Made by a program: the position numbers and the translations under genes | Part shown: positions 24,437 to 32,389 of the stretch, piece after piece | How positions within the stretch are numbered: the stretch's first letter is position 1 | Layout of the letters: each line of letters starts with the position of its first letter | From: Streptomyces sp. NBC_00250 | GTDB lineage: Bacteria > Actinomycetota > Actinomycetes > Streptomycetales > Streptomycetaceae | Reading direction: 5' to 3' | Length of the DNA stretch: 64,000 bases | NCBI RefSeq assembly: GCF_036192275.1 | Contig: NZ_CP108088.1 | Location: 2,601,001-2,665,000 of the forward strand | Notes under the pieces: generated by a model | Database searches by the model: none | What the model was told of the DNA's origin: nothing | The model's input: only the letters and a program-made list of their open reading frames with translations

Positions 24437-25975
24437 CTACCCGTCCGCCGAAGGGTGCGGGAGCACCGTCCACAGGTCCCCGCCGCCCGTGTCCAGCCGC
24501 ATCAGCGTGAGCGCCTTCGCCGGGAGCGGTTGCGTCCGCAGGGCATGGAGGTCCGCGGTGGGGGCGAGGTCCCGGGTGGCCGTCTCCAGGATCGTGCCGA
24601 GGGTCGGCGCGTCGCCGGCCAGCGGGCCGAGCGCGCCGGTGACCAGGCTGCCGAGGACCTTGCGGCGGAGCGTGGCCGGGTCGTCGTTCAGGAGGCGCCC
24701 GCTGATGGGCGGGGCCGCGATGCCGTGCCGGGCCAGTCGGGCGGGGCTGATGCGGATGTCGGCGAGGTCCCGGTAGACGAGGCGCCGGGTCCGGTCTTCG
24801 GCGTCGACGACAGCGAGCAGGTTCTGGCCGTGCGCCTCCAGGGCCACCCCGAGGTCGAGCAGTTCCAGGCAGACGTCGAGGGCGAGGCGCGCGAACTCGA
24901 CGACCCGGTCGAGCCGTTCACCCGCCGCACGCGGCGCGAGGAGCGCGGGAAGGGCCGCCACCGGAACGACCCTCTCCCCGGCGGCCGAGTCCGCGTGGAC
25001 ATGCGGCGACTCCCGAAGAAGCGCCGCGAGATCGGCCATTCCCGCCCCGGCCGCCGCCGACGTCCGCGCGATGTGCAGCCGGCCGTCGAGCCGGCGGGCG
25101 AGCCGCTCGACGAACTCGGACGTCGCGACGGCATGAGTGACGGTGTACGCCGAGATGTCCCGCACGGTCGAGGTGAGCCGGGTGGTCAACGACGTCTTGA
25201 CGTGGGTGTCGCCTCCCATGTCGAGCGTCCGCAGCGACAGCAGGGGGTGGGCGTCCGGACCGGGCCGCAACGCGAAGCCGGAAAGGCCGGAAAGGCCGGA
25301 AGGGCCGGAAGGGCCGGACAGGACGTGCCTGGCCTGCCAGGGGTGGACGGGGATCAGCACGGTGGATCCGTCGCGAAGCTCGCTCGGCCACTCCCCCGAC
25401 ACCGTAGCCCCCTCGACCGCGGCCAGCCGCAGACCGACCACGGGCCGGTGCTCCGGCGCGTACGCGAGCTGCTCGGCGGCGGAGAAGCCGGGCCGGGAGC
25501 GGCAGCACGGATGGTACGGATGCCCGTCGGTCTCCCCCTGCTCCCACTCCCACGGGTCCACGGGCGGCGCCTCCCGCCGAGGGGCCGTGCGGGAAAGGGC
25601 CAGCGACGCGACGCTGTGGTCGAGCTCGGCTGCCAGCCGCCCGCCCTGCGGAACGGTCAGGGCCACCACCAGCTCAGCCGGATGGTCGTACCGGACCCCG
25701 TCGAGGTCCAGCCCGGTCGCGGACACCGCCGTCGCCCAGGGATCCGACTGCGGACCGCACAGTCGCCGGCCGTCCTCCAGAAGCAGCGTGACGCCTTCTC
25801 GGCCGACCGTACGCGCGGCGACCCAGGGAAACGGCTCATGGACGAGCCCGCGCCACAGCCGGGTCAGCACGGCGGCCCTCGCGCCCGGAAGTTCGGCGGC
25901 GTACGCGGCCGTCAGCGCCGGTCGTACGGTGTCCAGCTCGGCGGCGAGCGTCCGCTCCGCGACGGTTCGGCCCAT
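24437..25975 (-). CDS. IucA/IucC-family siderophore synthetase 1
   Basis: The protein is 512 aa. NIS synthetase motifs are HPYHPCCRSRPGFS (ATP/substrate loop), VLIPVHPWQARH and THVKTSLTTRLTSTVRDIS, followed by a C-terminal FhuF-like domain (FVERLARRLDG to DLGVALEAHGQNLLAVVD). NIS enzymes condense a carboxylic acid with an amine or alcohol via an acyl-adenylate. It is shorter than the usual 580-620 aa. A GPSGPSGLSGLSG repeat interrupts the region after HPWQ. Divergent from a second synthetase with only 47 bp between starts. Confidence 0.88.
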   Translation of the reverse strand: MGRTVAERTLAAELDTVRPALTAAYAAELPGARAAVLTRLWRGLVHEPFPWVAARTVGREGVTLLLEDGRRLCGPQSDPWATAVSATGLDLDGVRYDHPAELVVALTVPQGGRLAAELDHSVASLALSRTAPRREAPPVDPWEWEQGETDGHPYHPCCRSRPGFSAAEQLAYAPEHRPVVGLRLAAVEGATVSGEWPSELRDGSTVLIPVHPWQARHVLSGPSGPSGLSGLSGFALRPGPDAHPLLSLRTLDMGGDTHVKTSLTTRLTSTVRDISAYTVTHAVATSEFVERLARRLDGRLHIARTSAAAGAGMADLAALLRESPHVHADSAAGERVVPVAALPALLAPRAAGERLDRVVEFARLALDVCLELLDLGVALEAHGQNLLAVVDAEDRTRRLVYRDLADIRISPARLARHGIAAPPISGRLLNDDPATLRRKVLGSLVTGALGPLAGDAPTLGTILETATRDLAPTADLHALRTQPLPAKALTLMRLDTGGGDLWTVLPHPSADG

Positions 25976-25986
25976 GCGGATGTTCT

Positions 25987-26004
25987 ATCGCGGTCGAACG
26001 CGAT
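25987..26004. promoter_or_regulatory. 18-bp palindrome between divergent siderophore synthetases
   Basis: ATCGCG (25987-25992), spacer GTCGAA and CGCGAT (25999-26004) form a perfect dyad 12 bp from one start and 19 bp from the other. It does not match the DmdR/IdeR iron box, so a different regulator is implied if it is an operator. Confidence 0.55.
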
Positions 26005-26022
26005 CCACACATACTGAAGTCG

Positions 26023-27627
26023 ATGAACTCACTCGCGCGGGCCGCCGACGCACTGGCGGTGACGCCCCTGCTCAACTGCCTGCTCCGCGAGGCGGCAGAC
26101 CCGACGACGGACCCGGCTGACCCGACGACGGACCTGTCCACGGCCCCACCCCGCACCGGCCACGGAAACCAGGGCACCAGCACCAGCGAAACCACCCCGT
26201 ACGCCGTCCACCGCCTGCGCGTCAGCGGCCGGCTCCTGCGGGTCCGTCCCGGCCATCGCCCCTCCGCCCCCGAACTGTGGACGGGGCGCACCTGGCGGAT
26301 CCTCCGCCACGCCGAGCTCGTCGACCTCGCGGTCCAGGAGATGTACGCCTCCACCGGCCGGGGCAATCCCGCCCTGGCCGCCGAGATGACCGCCAGCCGC
26401 ACCGCCGTGCAGGCCGTGCTCGCCGCACGCGCCCGCGTGGCGCCGCCCGAGGACCCCTGGCTGCGCTCCGAACAGGCACTGGTCATGGGCCACCCGTACC
26501 ACCCGGCCCCCAAGGCACGCGTCTTCGACGGCCCCCCTGCCGACTGGCTGCGCTACGCGCCCGAGGCGCATGCCCAGTTCCCGCTCGTGCTGCTCGGTGT
26601 ACGCGAGGACGCGGTGGTCGAGGACGGCGACACCCGAGCCCTCGACACCCTCGGCGAGGCACCCCCCGGCTACCGCCTGCTTCCGGCCCACCCCTGGCAG
26701 CTCGCGCTCTCCGACCGCACTACGCGCGTGCGTGCCGCCTTCGCCGAGGGCAAGCTCATCCGACTGGGCGTCACACCCCGGCCGGCCCGGCCGACCGCCT
26801 CGGTCCGCACACTGCACCTGCCCGGGGACGATGCGCGGACCACCGGCACCGGGGACCTGTTCCTCAAGTTCAGTCTCGACGTCCGGATCACCAACGACAT
26901 CCGCCGCATGCGGCGGCACGAACTGCTCCAGGTGCGCCGCACCGACCCCGTCGTGACCGCCGCCTTCGCCACCATGGGCGGCCCGGCGTCCTGGCTCAGC
27001 GACCGCGGCTACCGCACCGTGGACGGTCTCTTCGAGACCTGCGCCGTCCTCGTCCGGGACGGCCTCGACCGGCATCTGGCCCCGGGCTCGACCGCGGTGC
27101 TGTCCGCCGCGCTCGCCGAGGGCTTCCCCGGCAACCCCCTCGACCGGATCACCAACCCCAGGCCCTGGTGGGCGGCGTATCTGCGATGTGTCGTGGCGCC
27201 CGTCCTGAAGGCGTTCGCCCGCTTCGGGGTCGTCGTGGAGTGCCACCTGCAGAACACCCTGATCGCCGTGGACACCCACGGCACACCCGTCCAGTCCGTC
27301 TTCCGCGACGCGGAGGGCGCCAAGGCGATCCCCGAGATGCCTCGCGCAGCAGCCTGGCGCAGGCTCGTGTACTGCCTCGTCGTGAACAACCTCTCCGAGA
27401 TCGCCGGCGCCCTCACTCACCGTTTCCCGGACTCCGGCCCCGCGCTGTGGGCCATGGCCCGCGCCGAGTTCGAGCGTGGCGCCCGGCTGCCGGTGCTCCC
27501 CGACATCAAGGCCCTGCTCGACTCCCCCACCGTCCCCGGCAAGGCCAACCTGCTCTCCCGCTGGCTCCGCGCGGAGGGCACCGCGCCCCACTACCTCCCG
27601 GTGCCCAACCCCCTCACGACCGCCTAG
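26023..27627 (+). CDS. IucA/IucC-family siderophore synthetase 2
   Basis: The protein is 534 aa. Motifs are MGHPYHPAPKARVFDGPPADW, RLLPAHPWQLALSD and GDLFLKFSLDVRITNDIRRM. The FhuF-like C-terminal part follows (YLRCVVAPVLKAFARFG and VECHLQNTLIAVD). The two synthetases are paralogues and could act in succession on one scaffold. No decarboxylase, amine hydroxylase, acyltransferase or Fe-siderophore transporter is adjacent, so the pathway must be completed elsewhere. The stop codon overlaps the convergent small membrane gene at the CTAG quartet. Confidence 0.88.
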   Translation: MNSLARAADALAVTPLLNCLLREAADPTTDPADPTTDLSTAPPRTGHGNQGTSTSETTPYAVHRLRVSGRLLRVRPGHRPSAPELWTGRTWRILRHAELVDLAVQEMYASTGRGNPALAAEMTASRTAVQAVLAARARVAPPEDPWLRSEQALVMGHPYHPAPKARVFDGPPADWLRYAPEAHAQFPLVLLGVREDAVVEDGDTRALDTLGEAPPGYRLLPAHPWQLALSDRTTRVRAAFAEGKLIRLGVTPRPARPTASVRTLHLPGDDARTTGTGDLFLKFSLDVRITNDIRRMRRHELLQVRRTDPVVTAAFATMGGPASWLSDRGYRTVDGLFETCAVLVRDGLDRHLAPGSTAVLSAALAEGFPGNPLDRITNPRPWWAAYLRCVVAPVLKAFARFGVVVECHLQNTLIAVDTHGTPVQSVFRDAEGAKAIPEMPRAAAWRRLVYCLVVNNLSEIAGALTHRFPDSGPALWAMARAEFERGARLPVLPDIKALLDSPTVPGKANLLSRWLRAEGTAPHYLPVPNPLTTA

Positions 27628-28052
27628 GACTCCGTACGGCCCTGCTCCAGGCCCTGACCCTGCTCCAGGCCCCGGTCAAGCTCCACGTCCTGGTTCTGGC
27701 CCCGTCCCCGCTCCCGCTCCCGACGCGCCCGCACCCCCCGCACCCCCCGAGTGATCCCGTACCCCAGCACCCAGGGCAGCACGGTGATCCCCAGGACATA
27801 CACGAGGACGTAACCGAGCACGTCCTCACCGTAGGTGGACTCGTCCCACCTGTCCGCGGGCAGGACGATCACGGTCGCCGAGACCGCGACCGGCACCAGC
27901 GGCAGCAGGACGGACCAGAGCCGCGGCCACCACCCGGGCCGCCGGGCGCACCACACCCCCATTCCACCCATGACGAAGGGCCCGAACGGCACCCACAGCA
28001 CCACGGGCACGAACAGCAACGCCCACCACTCGTCCGAGTACCCGAACATCAT
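27624..28052 (-). CDS. small integral membrane protein (142 aa)
   Basis: Four hydrophobic segments are visible (starting WWALLFVPVVLWVPF, FVMGGMGVW, SVLLPLVPVAVSATVIVLP and LGYVLVYVLGITVLPWVLGY). A charged repeat-like tail (RARRERERGRG, then LDRGLEQGQGLEQGRTES) follows. No family was recognised. It is convergent with the second siderophore synthetase, sharing the CTAG stop overlap, and divergent from the kinase gene at 28124. The start is one of two adjacent ATG codons. Confidence 0.6.
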   Translation of the reverse strand: MMFGYSDEWWALLFVPVVLWVPFGPFVMGGMGVWCARRPGWWPRLWSVLLPLVPVAVSATVIVLPADRWDESTYGEDVLGYVLVYVLGITVLPWVLGYGITRGVRGVRARRERERGRGQNQDVELDRGLEQGQGLEQGRTES

Positions 28053-28123
28053 CGAAGCCCCCCAAGCCCCTCGGCCCGCACACTGCCGTCCCCACGAACC
28101 GTCCCCCGCCTATCCTTCGACGC

Positions 28124-29347
28124 ATGCCCCTCCCCCTCCGTTCCCCGGGCGGCGGGCGTCTTTCGCCGCGGGCCGCCGATGCGCTCGTGGCGGGTGTCGT
28201 CCTGGTCGTCGTCGCCGTATGGACGCTCGTCTCCGCGCAGTACGCGAGCGAGCCCGCCGTCCGTACGGTGCTCGGCTGGGCGCTCATCCTGGTCGGGTGC
28301 GGGGCGCTGTACTTCCGGCGGCGACAGCCGGTCGCCGTCGCGGTCGTGACGCTGCTCGCCTGCGTCGTCTACTACCCGCTGTCCGCACAGGACGGCCCGC
28401 TCATGATCGCCTTCGCGCTCGCGCTCTACACGACCGCCGCCGAGGGCCGCTTCTCCGCCTCCGTCGCGCTCGCCGCCGTCACCCTGCTCGCGGTGGGACT
28501 CGGCGAGATCCGGCAGCGGCCGGGGCACCGGCAGATCGACGACACCTCGCTCGTGATGCTGGCCGGCTGGCTGGTCAGCCTCGTTGCCGTGGGACGGGCC
28601 CAGCGCACCCGGATCGCCTATCTCCACGAGGTGGAGCAGCGGGCGCTCGCCGCCGAGCGGGAGCAGGAGGCCCGGGCCCGGCAGAGCGCGACCGAGGAGC
28701 GGCTGCGGATCGCCCGCGAAGTGCACGACGTGCTCGGCCACAGCATCTCGCTGATCAACGTCCAGTCCGGTGCCGCCCTGCACCACCTCGGCAAGGGGCC
28801 GGCCCCGGAAGCAGGTCTCGTCACCGCCACCGAGGCCCTGGAGGCGGTGAAGGCCACCAGCAAGGACGCGCTGCGCGAGCTGCGGGCGACCCTCGGGGTG
28901 CTGCGCCGCGCCGACGAACCCACGCCGACCGCCCCGTCCTCCTCGGGCCTGGCGCTCCTCGGCGACCTCGTCGCACGCGCGCGTAGTGCCGGTCTGGACG
29001 TCCGTACCGACGTCACGGGCACGCCCGTACCCCTGCCGCCGCCGGTCGACCTCGCCGCGTACCGGATCGTGCAGGAGTCGCTGACGAACATCACGCGCCA
29101 CGCGGGCGCGAGGACCGTCCACATCACCCTCGACTGGGGCGCGGACGCGGTACGGCTGCGGATCGCGGACGACGGAGAGGGCGCGCCGGAGGGCCGGCCT
29201 CTCGGCAGCGGCATCCGGGGCATGGCCGAGCGGGCCCGTGCGTACGGCGGCGAGCTGACCGCCGAGAATGGGGCCGACGGCGGTTTCCTGGTGGACGCCC
29301 GCCTCCCGCTCACAGAACCCACCACGTCCGAGGGGGACCCCCGATGA
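28124..29347 (+). CDS. NarL-type sensor histidine kinase
   Basis: The protein is 407 aa with four to five N-terminal TM helices and little extracellular sequence, followed by a coiled linker. The HisKA_3 domain has phosphoacceptor His in REVHDVLGHSISLINVQSG. A HATPase follows, with ESLTNITRHA and the G-box LGSGIRGMAERARAYGG. The final codons overlap the response regulator start (ATGA). Such membrane-buried sensors often respond to envelope or redox stress; the signal is unknown here. Confidence 0.88.
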   Translation: MPLPLRSPGGGRLSPRAADALVAGVVLVVVAVWTLVSAQYASEPAVRTVLGWALILVGCGALYFRRRQPVAVAVVTLLACVVYYPLSAQDGPLMIAFALALYTTAAEGRFSASVALAAVTLLAVGLGEIRQRPGHRQIDDTSLVMLAGWLVSLVAVGRAQRTRIAYLHEVEQRALAAEREQEARARQSATEERLRIAREVHDVLGHSISLINVQSGAALHHLGKGPAPEAGLVTATEALEAVKATSKDALRELRATLGVLRRADEPTPTAPSSSGLALLGDLVARARSAGLDVRTDVTGTPVPLPPPVDLAAYRIVQESLTNITRHAGARTVHITLDWGADAVRLRIADDGEGAPEGRPLGSGIRGMAERARAYGGELTAENGADGGFLVDARLPLTEPTTSEGDPR

Positions 29348-30012
29348 TCCGTGTCGTGCTGGCCGACGACCAGACCCTGGTCCGGGCCGGCTTCCGGTCG
29401 ATCCTCTCCGACGAGGAGGACATCGAGGTCGTCGGCGAGGCGGGGGACGGCGAGCAGGCGATCGCGCTCGCCCGTGAACTGCGCCCGGACGTGGTCCTGA
29501 TGGACATCCGCATGCCGGTGCTCGACGGACTGGAGGCCACCCGCCGCATCACCGCCGACCAGCGGCTCGAAGGGGTACGGGTGGTCATCCTGACCACCTT
29601 CGACGCGGACGACCATGTGTACGGGGCGCTGCGCGCGGGCGCGTCGGGTTTCCTCGTGAAGGACACCGAGCCGATGGAACTGCTGCACGCGGTAAGGGTC
29701 GTGGCGCGCGGCGACGCCCTGATCGCCCCGGCCGTGACCCGCCGTCTGATCGCCGAGTTCGCGGGCCGGGCCGACCGGCAGCCGGACCCGAGCCCCCGGC
29801 TCAACGCCCTCACCGAGCGCGAGCGCGAGGTTCTCGGCCTGGTGGGCGCCGGACTCTCCAACGACGAGATCGCGGGCCGCCTCGTCCTCTCCCCCGCGAC
29901 CGCGAAGACGCACGTCAGCCGGATCATGACCAAGCTGGCCGTACGGGACCGGGCGCAGCTGGTGATCCTGGCGTACGAGTCCGGAATGATCACGCCGGGC
30001 TGGCTGGCCTGA
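29344..30012 (+). CDS. NarL/LuxR-type response regulator
   Basis: The protein is 222 aa. The receiver begins MIRVVLADDQTLVRAGFRS with phosphoacceptor Asp54 (VVLMDIRMPVLDG) and Lys in SGFLVKDTEP. A LuxR-type HTH at the C-terminus reads LTEREREVLGLVGAGLSNDE. It is translationally coupled to the kinase by ATGA. The next gene, cydA, lies 163 bp downstream on the same strand, with tandem repeats in between that could be its binding sites; this link is inferred. Confidence 0.9.
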   Translation: MIRVVLADDQTLVRAGFRSILSDEEDIEVVGEAGDGEQAIALARELRPDVVLMDIRMPVLDGLEATRRITADQRLEGVRVVILTTFDADDHVYGALRAGASGFLVKDTEPMELLHAVRVVARGDALIAPAVTRRLIAEFAGRADRQPDPSPRLNALTEREREVLGLVGAGLSNDEIAGRLVLSPATAKTHVSRIMTKLAVRDRAQLVILAYESGMITPGWLA

Positions 30013-30067
30013 CCGACGGCCGTCCCCCTCGGCGGCACCCCGACCCCTAGGTGGCGGGAAGCGCTCG

Positions 30068-30118
30068 GCACAACTCACGGGGTACGCGCGCGTGGGCAGG
30101 CACAACCGCTGGGGTACG
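30068..30118. promoter_or_regulatory. two 19-bp direct repeats upstream of cydA
   Basis: GCACAACTCACGGGGTACG (30068-30086) and GCACAACCGCTGGGGTACG (30100-30118) match at 15 of 19 positions. They have a 32-bp period, about three helical turns. They lie 58 bp before the cydA start and may be paired regulator sites or part of the promoter. Confidence 0.55.
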
Positions 30119-30175
30119 GCCACTGTCCTCCCGGGGGTGACGCCACGCCCCTGACCGTACGCCGACGCTGATCGG

Positions 30176-31498
30176 GTGAATCAGGACGTACTCGATCTCG
30201 CGCGGCTGCAGTTCGCCCTCACGGCCGGAGGGCACTTCCTCTTCGTCGCCCTCACCCTGGGGCTCGCGACCGTCGTGGCCGTGCTCCAGACGCGGGCCAC
30301 GTTCAGCCGGAAGCCGCTGCACGCGCGCATGGTGCGGTTCTGGGGCCAGCTGTACGTGATCAACTACGCGGTCGGCATCGTCACCGGCCTGGTGATGGAG
30401 TTCCAGTTCGGCATGGCCTGGAGCGGGCTCACCCACGAGGCGGGCAACATCCTCGGGGCCTCCCTCGCCGTCGAGACGATCGTCGCGTTCTTCGTCGAGT
30501 CGACCTTCCTCGGTCTGTGGATCTTCGGCTGGAACCGGCTCAACCGCTGGGCCCACCTGGCCGCGATCTGGATCGTCGTCCTGACCGCCTACGTCTCGGC
30601 GTACTGGATCCTCGTCTCCAACGGCTTCCTCAACCACCCAGTGGGTTACGGCTCCGAGGACGGCGAGCTCGTCCTCGACGACCCGCTCGCGGTCCTGACC
30701 AACCCCTCCGCGCTGCTCGCCTTCGGGCACATCGTGGCGGGGGCACTGCTCACGGCCGGCTTCTTCATGGCCGGGGTGAGCGCGTACCACCTGTTCCGGC
30801 GCAGCCCGGAGTGGGAGTTCTTCGGCCGCAGTCTGCGGATCGGGGTGTTCCTGTCGGCGCCCGCGCTGATGGTGACCGCAATCTTCGGCGGGGTGCAGTT
30901 CGCCGTCCTCGACACCTTCCAGCCGATGAAGTCGGCCGTGTTCAGTGGAAAGACCGCGGAGATCGCGCGGGTCCAGGCAGAGCTGACGGAGCGCTTCGGG
31001 CCCGGCGACTACGTGCCCTCCGAGGCATGGACCCGGGGCGGCGCCCTACTGATGCTGATCAGCTTCGCCCTGATGATGTACCTGTGCTTCGCCGGGGTGA
31101 TCCTGGCTGCCTTCAAGAAGGCCGTCTTCCGGTTCCGGCTGTGGCATCTCGTCCTGATGGCGGCCGTACCGCTGCCGTACATCGCGATGATCAGCGGCTG
31201 GGTCTTCCGGGAGTCCGGCCGGCAGCCCTGGGTGGTCTACGGGCTGCTGAAGACGGAGGACGCGGTCTCGGACCTCTCCTCCGGCACCATGCGCCTCTCC
31301 CTCATCGTCTTCACCACGGTCTTCTTCCTGCTCGCCGTCCTCAACGCCTGGCTGCTCACCCGGCACGCCCGTCGAGGCCCGGTCGACTCCGGTCTCGGCC
31401 ACGACGAACGTCCTTCCCGGGGAGGGGACGGGAAGGACGGGGAGGGCGAGGACGAAGCGCCGGACCCGGCCGACGCCCTCCCCGCGCCCCGCTACTGA
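30176..31498 (+). CDS. cydA: cytochrome bd-type quinol oxidase subunit I
   Basis: The protein is 440 aa. It has an early heme-ligand His in FALTAGGHFLFVALTLG, and the conserved quinol-site GRQPW motif in RESGRQPWVVYGLL. About nine TM helices are visible. It oxidises quinol and, with subunit II, reduces O2 to water. It is shorter than the E. coli protein (about 520 aa) because the Q-loop is short, as in many Gram-positive enzymes. The tail is charged (GGDGKDGEGEDEAPD). GTG start at 30176. Confidence 0.9.
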   Translation: MNQDVLDLARLQFALTAGGHFLFVALTLGLATVVAVLQTRATFSRKPLHARMVRFWGQLYVINYAVGIVTGLVMEFQFGMAWSGLTHEAGNILGASLAVETIVAFFVESTFLGLWIFGWNRLNRWAHLAAIWIVVLTAYVSAYWILVSNGFLNHPVGYGSEDGELVLDDPLAVLTNPSALLAFGHIVAGALLTAGFFMAGVSAYHLFRRSPEWEFFGRSLRIGVFLSAPALMVTAIFGGVQFAVLDTFQPMKSAVFSGKTAEIARVQAELTERFGPGDYVPSEAWTRGGALLMLISFALMMYLCFAGVILAAFKKAVFRFRLWHLVLMAAVPLPYIAMISGWVFRESGRQPWVVYGLLKTEDAVSDLSSGTMRLSLIVFTTVFFLLAVLNAWLLTRHARRGPVDSGLGHDERPSRGGDGKDGEGEDEAPDPADALPAPRY

Positions 31499-31510
31499 CC
31501 CTGTCCCCCT

Positions 31511-31538
31511 GACCCCTGACGCCTGACCCCTGACGCCT
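31511..31538. repeat. 14-bp exact tandem repeat between cydA and cydB
   Basis: GACCCCTGACGCCT occurs twice head-to-tail (31511-31524, 31525-31538). Further degraded CCCTGAC/CCCTGTC units extend to about 31570, all inside the 102-bp cydA-cydB spacer. Confidence 0.8.
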
Positions 31539-31600
31539 GACCTCTGTCCCCTGTCCCTTGACTCCTGACCGAACCACCGAGGAAAGCCCGAGGAGCCCCC

Positions 31601-32380
31601 GTGGAGACCCTGGCCATCGCCCTGCTCGCCTTCTTCGCGGCGGGCTGGTTCGTCCTCGCCGGGGCGGACATCGGCACCGGCATGCTCACGCCCTGGCTCG
31701 GCCGGAGCGACCGCGAGCGGCGTCTCGTCCTCGCCTCCTTCGCCCCCTTCTTCCTCGGCAACGAGGTCTGGCTCGTCGCCACCGCAGGGGTACTCATCGG
31801 CTGCTTCCCCGCCCTCGAAGGGGAGCTCCTGAGCGGCCGGCTCCTGGTTCTCGTGGCCCTGCTGACCGGCTGGATCGTCCGGGACGCGGGCCTCTGGTCG
31901 CGCGGCCGCGGCCCGGGTCCGCGCTGGCGCGCGGCCTGCGACGCGGCCGTGACCTGCGGGAGCTGGACCGTGGCGCTCTCCTGGGGATGGCTGCTCGCGG
32001 CCCTGCTCACCGGGCGGCCGTACGCACCGGCGACCGGCCCCACGGCCGTCCTCACCGCGCTCGCGGTGGCCGCGCTGTTCGCCGCGCACGGGCTCGGCTT
32101 CGCCACGCTCCGGCTCACGGGACTGCCGTACGAGCGGGCCCGCCGGCTCGTCGGACGCGCCGGGCGCCCATGGCAGTCGTTCGCGTTCACCGCGGTCCTG
32201 ATGGCGGGGCTGCCGCTCTGGGCGGGGACCGCGCTCCCGCTGGCCGAGCGGGCGGCCTCCCCCACCACGCTCGGTCTGCTCGTACCCGCCCTGCTGGTCG
32301 TCACCCCGTTCCTCGTGGCCGTCCAGGCGTGGATCTGGCACACCTTCCGGCACCGGGTCACCGGGCCGTCGTACCTCTGA
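31601..32380 (+). CDS. cydB: cytochrome bd-type oxidase subunit II, short form
   Basis: The protein is 259 aa from GTG 31601 with GAGGAG upstream. CydB hallmarks include ALLAFFAAGWFVLAGADIGTG and FFLGNEVWLVATAGVL. It is well below the usual 330-380 aa; the C-terminal helices are reduced to a set ending AWIWHTFRHRVTGPSYL. It completes the oxidase with CydA. The short form recurs in some actinobacteria and need not be broken, since the frame is intact. No cydCD exporter genes follow. Confidence 0.82.
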   Translation: METLAIALLAFFAAGWFVLAGADIGTGMLTPWLGRSDRERRLVLASFAPFFLGNEVWLVATAGVLIGCFPALEGELLSGRLLVLVALLTGWIVRDAGLWSRGRGPGPRWRAACDAAVTCGSWTVALSWGWLLAALLTGRPYAPATGPTAVLTALAVAALFAAHGLGFATLRLTGLPYERARRLVGRAGRPWQSFAFTAVLMAGLPLWAGTALPLAERAASPTTLGLLVPALLVVTPFLVAVQAWIWHTFRHRVTGPSYL

Positions 32381-32389
32381 GCGGGCGAG

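Noticed and set aside
25976..26022. iron box (DmdR/IdeR) between the siderophore synthetases
   Set aside because: No sequence resembling TTAGGTTAGGCTAACCTAA is present; only the ATCGCG/CGCGAT dyad is seen.
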